Assembly: GCA_020722805.1 (NCBI GenBank) | Contig: DYKA01000005.1 | Coordinates: 1 to 41,100 of the forward strand | DNA from: Vermiphilus sp. | Lineage (GTDB): Bacteria; Ratteibacteria; UBA8468; B48-G9; DTJG01 | Length of the DNA stretch: 41,100 nucleotides | Reading direction: 5' to 3' | In this document: positions 1 to 9,592 of the stretch, piece by piece | Position numbering within the stretch: position 1 is the stretch's first letter | Layout of the letters: every line of letters starts with the position of its first letter | Notes under the pieces: generated by a model | Databases searched by the model: none | Told to the model about the DNA's origin: nothing | The model's input: only the letters and a program-made list of their open reading frames with translations | Translations under genes and position numbers: made by a program

Positions 1-1
1 C

Positions 2-553
2 CATTATATCATAAATTTTAGTCATACGCAAATATTTATGACGCTACATCTAGATGTTTTACCATCGTATTTTGACAAAGCAACAGTTTCAAAATATGTC
101 GGTTTTGTAAACTATTACATCCATCAGGTAAATGCTATGCGTTTCCTTTTTGGTGAACCGTATAAACTAACTTTTGCTGATAAAGGAGAGACGATACTGG
201 TGGCTGAAAGTGATAGCGGTGTATGCGGAGTCATAGAAACTGCTCCCTACTCTAATTCCATAGACTGGCAGGAGACTTACTTTGTTAGTTTTGAAAGAGG
301 ATATGTGAAGATTGACTTGCCAGCTCCTCTTGCCCCCCAACAGCCAGGCAGGGTTTTTATAATGCGCGACAAAAATCCTGAAATCCCTCCACTTACTGAA
401 GTTACTCTTCCAAAAGTATCAGCAATGAGAAACCAGGCAAAGAACTTTGTCCTTGCTGTAAAAGGTGAGAAGACCGCTCCCTGTGTTTCCAAGGAAGCGC
501 TGGAAGACTTAAAAATTGCCCGTGATTACATAAATATGCTCAAAAATTCCTGA
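2..553 (+). CDS. Gfo/Idh/MocA-family oxidoreductase, C-terminal part (5' end outside window)
   Basis: Frame is open upstream of the listed ATG at 38 to the window edge (HYIINFSHTQIF-MTLHLD...); C-terminal domain style ...FVLAVKGEKTAPCVSKEALEDLKIARDYI resembles this family. Confidence 0.7.
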   Translation, partial: HYIINFSHTQIFMTLHLDVLPSYFDKATVSKYVGFVNYYIHQVNAMRFLFGEPYKLTFADKGETILVAESDSGVCGVIETAPYSNSIDWQETYFVSFERGYVKIDLPAPLAPQQPGRVFIMRDKNPEIPPLTEVTLPKVSAMRNQAKNFVLAVKGEKTAPCVSKEALEDLKIARDYINMLKNS

Positions 554-617
554 TTGACTGATTTTTCAATTAACAGTACAATAACATAAACAATTTTCTA
601 ACACCAAGGGGGAACAT

Positions 618-1943
618 ATGACCGGTAGAGAGCGAGTGCTGTTGAGTTTGAATCATAAAGAACCTGATAGAGTCCCGATGCAGGATTCTCCATGGGCTGC
701 AACAATTAAAAGATGGAAATCAGAAGGTTTTCCTGATGATGAAGACATAAATGATTATTTTGACTGGGATTTTGCATTCTTTGGTGCTGATCGCACACCA
801 AGATTTCCTGTTAAGACAATTGAAAAAAACGATAGATTTATCATTCAGACAACCCCGCAGGGCGGAGTCATGAAAAATTTCCGCGATTATACATCAACCC
901 CTGAAATTATTGATTATCCCATTAAAACAAAGGATGACTGGAAAGAGATTAAAAAAAGGTTGAACCCTGATTTTACGAGGGTTGACTGGGTATCTGCCCT
1001 TTATCATTTTAACGAAGCGAAAGAAAAAGGGAAGTTTATCTGTTACAGCGGTGGTTATGGATATGATATATTACAAGGTTATGTAAAGTCAGAACAGCTT
1101 TTAATAACAATGATTGAGGACCCTGAATGGATTAAGGAAATGATAATGACCCTTGCTGAATTGAACCTTATAATGCTGGAATTCATGATGAAAAACGGGT
1201 TTTCTTTTGATGGCGCATTTTTCTATAATGACATGGGTTATAGAAACGCGTCTTTGTTTTCTCCTGATACATACCTGAAGACACATTATCAGGCAGATAA
1301 AATGGCATACGGGTTCTGTCATTCCAGAAATCTGAAGGTTTTTCTTCATTCATGCGGAAACGTCAAACAACTGATACCAATGCTTATTGATGCTGGCCTT
1401 GATTGTCTTCAGCCGCTTGAGGTAAAAGCAGGCATGGATATTATTGAACTGAAAGAAAAATATGGGGACAGGTTATCCTTTATGGGTGGTATTGATACAA
1501 GATTGATGAGTGATGCTGACAAAACAAAGATTGAAGAGGAAATAAAAACAAAGTTTGAGATTGCAAAAAAGAACGGCGGATATATTTACCATTCAGACCA
1601 TTCTATCCCGCATATTGTGAGCTTTAAGGACTACTGCCTTGTTATGGAACTTGTGAAAAAATACGGTGTATATGAACACCCTGAACCCGCTTCTGCAATT
1701 CCAGCAGTAGAAGAGAAAAAAGAACAGCCACCCGCAGAACGAAAGAAGAAAAAATTCGGTTTCGGAAGGAAGAAAGAAGAAAAGACAGAGAAACCCCAGC
1801 AGCAGGCACAGGAAAAACCTGCTGAACCGAAAAAGAAGGGATTTTTTGGCAGAAAAGAAAAAGCAGTACCAGAAACAAAACCAGAGCCAAAAACAGGTGA
1901 AAAGAAATCCATGTTTGGTTTTCTCAAAGGTAAAAAGAAATGA
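618..1943 (+). CDS. Uroporphyrinogen decarboxylase (URO-D) superfamily protein with a Lys-rich repetitive C-terminal tail
   Basis: N-terminus MTGRERVLLSLNHKEPDRVPM, LHSCGNVKQLIPMLIDAGLDCLQPLEVKAGMD, FMGGID; RBS AAGGGGG upstream; TGA overlaps the next ATG. Confidence 0.85.
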   Translation: MTGRERVLLSLNHKEPDRVPMQDSPWAATIKRWKSEGFPDDEDINDYFDWDFAFFGADRTPRFPVKTIEKNDRFIIQTTPQGGVMKNFRDYTSTPEIIDYPIKTKDDWKEIKKRLNPDFTRVDWVSALYHFNEAKEKGKFICYSGGYGYDILQGYVKSEQLLITMIEDPEWIKEMIMTLAELNLIMLEFMMKNGFSFDGAFFYNDMGYRNASLFSPDTYLKTHYQADKMAYGFCHSRNLKVFLHSCGNVKQLIPMLIDAGLDCLQPLEVKAGMDIIELKEKYGDRLSFMGGIDTRLMSDADKTKIEEEIKTKFEIAKKNGGYIYHSDHSIPHIVSFKDYCLVMELVKKYGVYEHPEPASAIPAVEEKKEQPPAERKKKKFGFGRKKEEKTEKPQQQAQEKPAEPKKKGFFGRKEKAVPETKPEPKTGEKKSMFGFLKGKKK

Positions 1944-2878
1944 GCATGGCAATCGGCATTGATCTGGGCGGAACATACATCAAGTACGGGCTTGTGGATG
2001 ATGCGGGTAATATCTTGAAAAAAGGGATGATTCCAACAAGAGCTGATTCTGGAAAGCGGGATATTGTAATTGAACAGATAGCCCTGGCTATCAAGGATGT
2101 GTGGGATAATGCAATTGATGGAATCGGGATTGGCACACCGGGCATTGTTGACAACAACGGCGTGGTCTATGAATCCCCGAATCTTCCTGACTGGCATAAT
2201 TTGAACCTCAGAAAAATTTTTGAGAGCAAATTCAACAAAAACGTGGTTGTAGAGAATGACGCAAATAGTATTGTCTGGGGTGAGTATCTTTTCGGCGCAG
2301 GGAAAGGAACACGCACAATAGTATGTCTTACCCTGGGAACAGGACTCGGCGGCGGAGTCGTGATAAATGGAAAACTGCTTCGCGGGGCAATTTATTCAGC
2401 AGCAGAGCTCGGGCATATGCCTGTTGACTACAAAGGAAGAAAGTGCGGCTGTGGAAGCACAGGTTGTATTGAAGCGTATGTTGGAAGGGACTATATTGTC
2501 AAATCTCTTATAAGAAAGGTCAGGAAAGGAAGAAAAACAATCATCAGAAAAATGGTTGACAACGACCTTTCAAGGATTACGCCGAAGATCATATCAGAGG
2601 CATATCAAAAAGGCGATAAACTTGCAGAGGAAATCTGGATTGAAATGGCAACTGCTCTTGGAGCATTTCTTGCCGGTATCGTAAATCTGCTAAACCCTGA
2701 CAGGATAATCCTTGCGGGTGGAATTGCTCAGACAGGTGAAATACTTTTCTCAACAGTAAGAAAAACCATCAGGGAAAGAGCAATGAAGGTCCTGGCAGAA
2801 ACTGTTGAGGTTGTTCCTGCAGGTCTTGGAGTTGACGCTGGAATTGTTTCGGGTGCTTCGCTTGTTTTTCAGAAATAA
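1940..2878 (+). CDS. ROK-family sugar kinase / glucokinase-like
   Basis: GIDLGGTYIKYGLVD, ENDANSIVWGEYLFGAGKG, LGTGLGGGVV, CGCGSTGCIEAY zinc motif. Confidence 0.92.
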   Translation: MSMAIGIDLGGTYIKYGLVDDAGNILKKGMIPTRADSGKRDIVIEQIALAIKDVWDNAIDGIGIGTPGIVDNNGVVYESPNLPDWHNLNLRKIFESKFNKNVVVENDANSIVWGEYLFGAGKGTRTIVCLTLGTGLGGGVVINGKLLRGAIYSAAELGHMPVDYKGRKCGCGSTGCIEAYVGRDYIVKSLIRKVRKGRKTIIRKMVDNDLSRITPKIISEAYQKGDKLAEEIWIEMATALGAFLAGIVNLLNPDRIILAGGIAQTGEILFSTVRKTIRERAMKVLAETVEVVPAGLGVDAGIVSGASLVFQK

Positions 2879-2892
2879 CCTTTCCTAATAAG

Positions 2893-3831
2893 ATGAAGAT
2901 TGTTTACTGGGGCAGTTCTCCTTTCGGGATACCTTGCCTTGAAAGATTGCGCAGGCAGCATTCTGTTATTGCGGTCATCACATCTCCTGACAAACCACGT
3001 GGAAGACATCTCAAAATTATTCCTGGTCCGGTAAAGACGTGGGCACAAAAGTATGGCATAAGAGTTTTTCAACCAGAGAAACTTTCAAAAAATTATGAAT
3101 TGTTTGATAAACTTCAATCACTCAAACCTGATTTTTTTGTTGTTATTTCCTACGGGAAAATCATACCTGAAGATTACCTGAAAATACCCGCTCTTGCACC
3201 GCTCAATGTACACCCTTCTCTTCTTCCAGAATATCGTGGTTGCGCTCCAATGGAATGGACTCTGATAAATGGAGAAAAACAAACCGGAGTGAGTGTTATT
3301 TCAATGATTAATGAGGTTGATGCAGGAAAAATCATAAGCAGTCAGAAAATAAATATTGACAGTGAAGATGATATTTTCACTCTGCGGGAAAAATTATCAA
3401 ATATTGCTTCTGATGTCCTTATGGATGCAATAGAAAAAGTGGTCAGCGGATGCGTGGGTGAGGAACAGGTTGGAAAGGTTTCTTATGCGCCGAAACTTAA
3501 AAAATCCGACGGGCATATAAACTGGCAGGATAGTGCAGAATCCATACACAACAGAATACGTGGGGTTGCTGATTGGCCCGGTGCATATTCATTCCTTGTT
3601 TCAGGCAAAGGGAAAAGAATACTGAAAATAAGAAAATCCCGTGTTGAAGATGCCTCCACATTTTCTCAAACCCCTGGCAGATTCCTTGAAAATAAGAAAA
3701 GATTGCTTGTTTTATGTGGACAGGGAATACTGGAACTTTTACGGGTTCAGGAACAGGGAAAAAAAGAAATCAGCGCAATTGAATATCTCAATGGACATCG
3801 CAAAATTCTCAAGGAATCTATTCTTCAATAG
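2893..3831 (+). CDS. fmt: Methionyl-tRNA formyltransferase
   Basis: YWGSSPFGIPCLERL..., PLNVHPSLLPEYRGCAPMEWTLINGEKQTGVSVISM; stops at TAG. Confidence 0.93.
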   Translation: MKIVYWGSSPFGIPCLERLRRQHSVIAVITSPDKPRGRHLKIIPGPVKTWAQKYGIRVFQPEKLSKNYELFDKLQSLKPDFFVVISYGKIIPEDYLKIPALAPLNVHPSLLPEYRGCAPMEWTLINGEKQTGVSVISMINEVDAGKIISSQKINIDSEDDIFTLREKLSNIASDVLMDAIEKVVSGCVGEEQVGKVSYAPKLKKSDGHINWQDSAESIHNRIRGVADWPGAYSFLVSGKGKRILKIRKSRVEDASTFSQTPGRFLENKKRLLVLCGQGILELLRVQEQGKKEISAIEYLNGHRKILKESILQ

Positions 3832-3893
3832 TGTTGAAAAACAAGGATATTCCTGATAAAATAATATTTATTTTACATGAAGTGGAGATTTAT

Positions 3894-5099
3894 ATGGGAA
3901 TCATTGTACAAAAATATGGCGGAAGTTCTGTTGCAACACCGGAAAAAATAAGGAGGGTTGCGGAAAGGGTTGTAAATACCTATAAAAGTGGGAACAAGGT
4001 TGTTGTTGTGGTTTCGGCAATGGGAAAAACAACTGACACTCTTATAGACCTTGCAAAACAGCTCCACAATTTTCCACCAACACGGGAGATGGACCTTTTA
4101 CTTTCCACAGGCGAAATTGTTTCGGTTGCTCTTCTGTGTATCGCAATTGAAAATTTAGGATGCGAGGCAGAAGGACTTCCCGGTTTTCTCGCCGGTATCA
4201 GAACAGATAGCAGCCACACAAAAGCAAGGATATGTACCATTGATGCAAGAAGAATTCTTGAAGAATTAAAAAATGGAAAAATTGTTGTTGTTGCAGGTTT
4301 TCAGGGAATCAGCCCTGAGGAAAACATTACAACACTTGGCAGAGGCGGTTCGGACCTCACGGCAATAGCAATAGCAGGTGCGGTAAAAGCAGAAAAGTGT
4401 GAAATCTATACAGATGTTCCCGGCGTTTTTACTGCAGATCCGAACATTGTACCTGAGGCCAGAATAATACCCATAATATCTTACAGAGAAATGCTTGAAA
4501 TGGCTTCTGCTGGTGCGAAGGTTATGCAGTCGCGTGCTGTTGAATTTGCCCAGAAGTATCATATCCCGTTTGTTGTTAAATCAACATTTGCCGACAATGG
4601 AGGAACAATGGTGACAGAGGTTAACTTTAAGGAAGGCGCGATTGTTTCATCAGTGACCCTGGATGAAAAACAGTCAAAAATTACATTTTTCCATGTTCCA
4701 GACAGACCCGGAGTTGCAGCAAGAATTTTTGGTGCGCTCGGAAAAGAAAACATCAATGTGGACATAATAGTGCAGAATGTAAGCTTGCAGGGATATACTG
4801 ACCTTTCGTTCACAGTGAACAGCGCTGAACTTGACAAAGCATTCAAGATTGCAAAAGAAACAGGAAACGAATTAAATTGCAAGGAAGTAGCATCAGACAG
4901 CGACATTGCGAAGATTACAGTCATAGGACTTGGAATGATGAACCATCCAGGAGTTGCAGCGAGAATGTTCAAGGCACTTGCTGATGCAGGGATAAACATT
5001 GAAATGATAAGCACTTCTGAAATCAAGATTTCCTGCATCATCAAGAAACAGGACGGACAAAAAGCGCTGAAAGCGGTTCACAAAGAATTTATTGAGTAA
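3894..5099 (+). CDS. lysC: Aspartate kinase
   Basis: MGIIVQKYGGSSVATPEKIRRVA; GRGGSDLTAIAIAGAVKAEKCEIYTDVPGVFTADPNIVP; tandem ACT domains. ATG at 3894 preferred over the ORF-track start at 3831. Confidence 0.93.
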   Translation: MGIIVQKYGGSSVATPEKIRRVAERVVNTYKSGNKVVVVVSAMGKTTDTLIDLAKQLHNFPPTREMDLLLSTGEIVSVALLCIAIENLGCEAEGLPGFLAGIRTDSSHTKARICTIDARRILEELKNGKIVVVAGFQGISPEENITTLGRGGSDLTAIAIAGAVKAEKCEIYTDVPGVFTADPNIVPEARIIPIISYREMLEMASAGAKVMQSRAVEFAQKYHIPFVVKSTFADNGGTMVTEVNFKEGAIVSSVTLDEKQSKITFFHVPDRPGVAARIFGALGKENINVDIIVQNVSLQGYTDLSFTVNSAELDKAFKIAKETGNELNCKEVASDSDIAKITVIGLGMMNHPGVAARMFKALADAGINIEMISTSEIKISCIIKKQDGQKALKAVHKEFIE

Positions 5100-5102
5100 G
5101 AA

Positions 5103-6113
5103 TCAGAAAAGAGCGTCTTCTTCTCCCATCAAGCTGACCTGCGAGGCATCACCGAGGTTTATCTTCTGCAGATTCCCTGAAAGAAGTGCAGAATAACCAA
5201 TTACAGAATCCGTAAGAACAATGTTTCTAACGCTTGCATTGTCATTGATGATACTGTTTTGAACTATTACATTCGTCATTGTGACATTTTTCCCAACAGA
5301 AACAAATGGACCAACAACGCAGTTTCTTATCTGGGCGGACGGGTCTATAAAAACAGGTTGATTGATAACCACCGAAGGAAGTGAAGGAATCACTGGCCTG
5401 TACTTTTCAAGAAGAAATCTGTTGGTCTGAAGAAGTGTCTCTACCTTTCCACAGTCAAGCCACACTTTTGCCGGAATTGCAAGGATTTTTTCACCCTTAC
5501 TTATCATCATTCCAATCGCATCAGTAAGCTGAAACTCATTTCTTGTTTTCTTTTCAGAAACAATCAGGTTTTTCAGACAATCAAAAAGCAGACGGCTGTT
5601 ACTCAGAAAATAAACACCGCAGAGCGCATGATGAGAAATTATCTCAGACGGTTTTTCAACAACTTTTGTAATAAGTCCCTCTCCGTCAGTAAGTGCAACT
5701 CCAAATCTTCTCGGGTCGTCCACTTCCTTCACGGCAATCCAGCTGACTGCATCCTGAACCAGTTGCTTAACATCTGTTTCAACAATAGTATCGCCAAGAT
5801 TGATAAACACGGGACCCTCAACATAATCTGCCGCAAGAGAAATTGCATAACCAAGACCGAGAAATTCTTCCTGTCTCACAAATATCCCATCAATGTCAGG
5901 ATGATTTCCATTCACATAATCAATAATCTTATCTCCGAGATGCCCGATTATAAAAACTACTCTGCGAATCCCGAGCGATTTCACATAATCAAGAAGGTAC
6001 CCGAGTATTGGTTTTCCGGCAACAGGAAGAAGCACCTTGGGAATTGTAAATGTATGTGGCTGAAGTCGCCTGCCGATCCCGGCAACAGGAAGAATACAGG
6101 AAATTTCTTTCAT
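5103..6113 (-). CDS. Sugar-phosphate nucleotidyltransferase with C-terminal hexapeptide-like repeats
   Basis: ILPVAGIGRRLQPHTFTIPKVLLPVAGKPILGYLLDYV nucleotidyltransferase signature; C-terminal left-handed-helix-like repeats. Confidence 0.85.
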   Translation of the reverse strand: MKEISCILPVAGIGRRLQPHTFTIPKVLLPVAGKPILGYLLDYVKSLGIRRVVFIIGHLGDKIIDYVNGNHPDIDGIFVRQEEFLGLGYAISLAADYVEGPVFINLGDTIVETDVKQLVQDAVSWIAVKEVDDPRRFGVALTDGEGLITKVVEKPSEIISHHALCGVYFLSNSRLLFDCLKNLIVSEKKTRNEFQLTDAIGMMISKGEKILAIPAKVWLDCGKVETLLQTNRFLLEKYRPVIPSLPSVVINQPVFIDPSAQIRNCVVGPFVSVGKNVTMTNVIVQNSIINDNASVRNIVLTDSVIGYSALLSGNLQKINLGDASQVSLMGEEDALF

Positions 6114-6452
6114 AAAACTATGTAATGTATTACCTTCAAAAAGTTAAAATTATTTTTATTGAGGACAAATCCAATCACATCAAAGCATAGCATATCTTCC
6201 ATGCAGAGTCAAAAGAATTGCCGAGGCTTCGGAAGCAAGCAATGGCAAAGAAATAAAAAAGCAGGAAAAATAAACCTGACATTTGATTTTTGTATGATAA
6301 CCTAATTATTAAAGGAGTTAGGAATGGGCAAAAGATTAAAAGACAAGCGCGAGAAACTATCAAGGGAACTCCCAACTTAAAGAGTGTTGGTAGTGTCAAA
6401 AAAGGAGAAAAAGATAGGGGTTAACAAGCATTTTCATAGATGGTATAATTGT

Positions 6453-7880
6453 ATGACTGAGTATACAAGAGAATGGAATTTCAAGCAGGAACTTGATGAT
6501 ACGTGGGAAGCAATTTCTGAAAAAGGTTTTGCCATTGAAAGAAAATCAGGTGTTCTTTGTATTGAAAGCTTTGAAAATATTGACGCTCCTGTTTATCTCA
6601 GGCCATGTTCAATCTACGGAGACAGGATTGATATAAAATTTGCCGCCAGCGGTGAGAAATCAGGGATATTTACCTGCGGATTTCTCGCAGGTTTTGAGTA
6701 CATAAATCTGAGGATTGACTTCAGAAAGAAAACATTACATGTTTTTACACATGAATTCCACAAAACCCAGCCACGATTGTCAACCGCTCTCAAATCAACA
6801 AACATCTCAAAAATAAGCATTATACGTCAGAAGGATGAACTTCCCGGTCTTCCATACGAGGGTTCAGCGGTTGACATACTTGTAAATAACAGCAGGGTGG
6901 CTCAGGTTAGAAACATTGATTTTCTTCCTGAATCCCTTTTTATGTTCGGTTTGAAAGGAAAGGGCAAAATAGCAGTGTCTCACTTCAAAATCTCTGGAAA
7001 CACAAGACCAAGGCCAGAATATCTTGATGTTGGGATATGGCAACAGTCCATAAAACCAACCATAGAAGAAAACGTGAACTCTTTGATAAAAGGCGTTAAA
7101 AAAGCAGCAGAAAATAACGTACAGATACTTGTAACACCTGAAACATCCCTGACCGGTTTGAGAATTTCAGATGACCTTATGAACAGAACAAATATTCAGT
7201 CAGAACTTAAAAGATTTCAAAAGGCAGTTGCAAAAATAAAAAATGCACCTTATGTTCTTATTGGATATCCTGAATGGATATCAGGCAAACTTGTTGAGGG
7301 TTCAACACTCAAGCAGGTGAGAGTCAACTGCCATAGGTTTGTAAGGCCTGATGGAAGCCTGGGACCTTTAATGGCAAAGGTTCATTCATGTGAAGAAGGA
7401 TTGTAGCACGGAAGAAACTATAACCTTCAGAGGGTCTGCGGTGCAGAAATAGCAATGGGTGTATGCCATGACGGGCATTACCAGGATGTGTGGGCTGTCG
7501 GAGTAATGGCAGGGGCGCGGCTGTGTCTTCATCCTGCTGCGGGAGGAATATTAAAGGGAAAAATACCTGAAATTATTAATATGTACCGTGGACTCGGAGA
7601 AAACCTTGATTCATTCTGGGTCAGGGTAAATGCTGGCGGTGGCTCTGCAATTATTTATCCGTGCAAAAACAGAAAACATCCTGAAATAATTCTTGCTGTG
7701 CCTGAAGACCTCACAGAAAAGAATCCATCATATCCTGACTACTCCTACATGGGAGACCTTTTTGCAAAAGCGAGAATAAGACTATGGGATGCAACCGGCT
7801 GCTATCCTTTGAGAACATTGAGAAATGGATTGAAGTATACTGTCTGGAAACAATTGATTCCAGAGATTCAAGAAGTATAA
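6453..7880 (+). pseudogene. Carbon-nitrogen hydrolase (nitrilase superfamily) with an N-terminal beta-sandwich-like domain, interrupted by in-frame TAG at 7404-7406
   Basis: ORFs 6384..7406 and 7455..7880 are in the same frame; sequence runs KVHSCEEGL-TAG-HGRNYNLQRVCGAEIAMGVCHDGHYQDVW. Candidate catalytic Glu (TPETS), Lys (AKVHS) and Cys (GVCHD) are on both sides of the stop. Confidence 0.8.
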
Positions 7881-9586
7881 TGGTTACCCACCGACCGATA
7901 GAAATTTTCCCTCATCCTCTGTAATTTTTCAAACGGTAAAGAAGCCATGATATGTTTCCATCTATTACAGATTGATGGCAGGTCCCCGAGATAATCAGCA
8001 AAATCAAGGCATTTCTCCTGCATGGACACAGTCCACCTATCAAAAACAAAACCCTCAGACCAGTTTTCCATTTTTCCGCCTGAGTTCCAGACATGTTCAA
8101 TCACGGCGCCAAGTTTCCTGTTTCCTCTTGAAAGAAGACATTCTATCATGCTCATTTCGTATGGATGGAATTTGATGGAGACAAACCTGTTTCTTGAAAA
8201 ATTCTTTTTCAGCCGTTTTGTTATCTCACAATAATATCCTGATTCCGGAAATTTTTCCCATTGAAAAGGGGTATGTGGTTTTGGAATGAAAGTATTGAAC
8301 GAGCACTTCACAAAAATAATTCTTGAAATTTCATTTATCAGATTTTCAATTTCCGAAATCGTTTTTTCTTCTTCACAGGGCAACCCAATCATGAAATAAA
8401 GTTTCAGCTGTCTCCATCCTGCTTTTTTTGCTTCTTTCGCAAGGTCAAGCAACCTATCATCTGAAATATTTTTTCCAATATATTTTCTCAGAGATTGTCC
8501 TGTTTCCGGCGCAAATGTAAGGCCTGTCCTTTTTACCTGACTTATCCTGTCTGCAAGATGAAAGGAAAAACTGTCAATCCTTAAAGAAGGGAAAGAGATT
8601 GCCACATTAAAACCAGATGTTTTCTCCACAAGTCCCATTACTATTTTTTCAATTTCAGGGTGGTCTGATGCGGAAAAAGAAAGCAGAGAAATTTCTTCGT
8701 ATCCGGTGTTATTATATGTCTCAAGTCCGAGTTCAATAAGTTTTTCCGCACTTTTTTTTCTAACCGGCTTCCAGCAAAATCCGCCCTGGCAGAAAAGACA
8801 ATTCTGAGGACATCCCCGCATAATTTCAAGAGAAATCCTATCGTGTATAATGTCGCAGGATGGAACTATCCACTTTGTAGGAAAGACAGAATTTTCAAAG
8901 TCAGCAACAATGCGCCTTTCAATAATATTAGGAATTCTGGCTGATACCGGTTTAAGGGTGTCATCCGCCTGAACCGAATAAAACATCGGAGCATATACAC
9001 CTTTGATTTCCGCAAGAGATTTTATGATGTCAAATCTTTTCAGCCCTTTAAGATTCTTGTATGCCTCAATAAGTTCAACAACTGCTTCTTCTGCTTCACC
9101 AACAATCCACAAATCAACAAAAGAAGACAATGGTTCAGGATGAAATGAACAATTTCCACCAGCAAGGATAATAGGATCGCTATCACACCTTTCATCAGAA
9201 TGAACGGGAATTTTTGAAAGCGAAAGGAGATTGACAAAATTTGTATAGTTGAGTTCGGAAGAAAGACTGAATCCAACAATATCAAAATCTTTCAACGGCT
9301 TTCTGGATTCAAGTGTGAACAAGGATGCGTCTGCCTTCCTCAGGATATCCTCAAGATCGCTGCCGGGTGCAAAAAATCTTTCACAGGCAACACCCTTGAT
9401 ACCATTAAGAATTTGATAAAGAATTCTTATGCCAAGATTGGACATTCCAATTTCATAGAGGTCTGGGTATCCGAGGGCGAATTTTATCTCTGAGTTTTCC
9501 GTATCGGGATGAAAAGAATTTATCTCCCCATTAAGGTATGTAATGGGTTTTTGAATATTTTTGATTATCTCATTGATATTGAACAT
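7868..9586 (-). CDS. B12-binding-type radical SAM protein (TIGR03960-like)
   Basis: EIMRGCPQNCLFCQGGFCWKPVRKKS (CX3CX2C) and LKLYFMIGLPCEEEKT; located downstream of rodA. Confidence 0.82.
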   Translation of the reverse strand: MFNINEIIKNIQKPITYLNGEINSFHPDTENSEIKFALGYPDLYEIGMSNLGIRILYQILNGIKGVACERFFAPGSDLEDILRKADASLFTLESRKPLKDFDIVGFSLSSELNYTNFVNLLSLSKIPVHSDERCDSDPIILAGGNCSFHPEPLSSFVDLWIVGEAEEAVVELIEAYKNLKGLKRFDIIKSLAEIKGVYAPMFYSVQADDTLKPVSARIPNIIERRIVADFENSVFPTKWIVPSCDIIHDRISLEIMRGCPQNCLFCQGGFCWKPVRKKSAEKLIELGLETYNNTGYEEISLLSFSASDHPEIEKIVMGLVEKTSGFNVAISFPSLRIDSFSFHLADRISQVKRTGLTFAPETGQSLRKYIGKNISDDRLLDLAKEAKKAGWRQLKLYFMIGLPCEEEKTISEIENLINEISRIIFVKCSFNTFIPKPHTPFQWEKFPESGYYCEITKRLKKNFSRNRFVSIKFHPYEMSMIECLLSRGNRKLGAVIEHVWNSGGKMENWSEGFVFDRWTVSMQEKCLDFADYLGDLPSICNRWKHIMASLPFEKLQRMRENFYRSVGNHYTS

Positions 9587-9592
9587 AGCTAT

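Noticed and set aside
1593-2197. Overlapping reverse-strand ORFs (1593..1976, 1631..2197, 1642..1890)
   Set aside because: Phe/Ser-rich shadows of the Lys-rich tail of the URO-D-family gene and the ROK gene on the opposite strand.
6220-6250. tRNA or known riboswitch at the hairpin GCCGAGGCTTCGGAAGC
   Set aside because: No acceptor/T-arm structure or recognisable riboswitch consensus seen.
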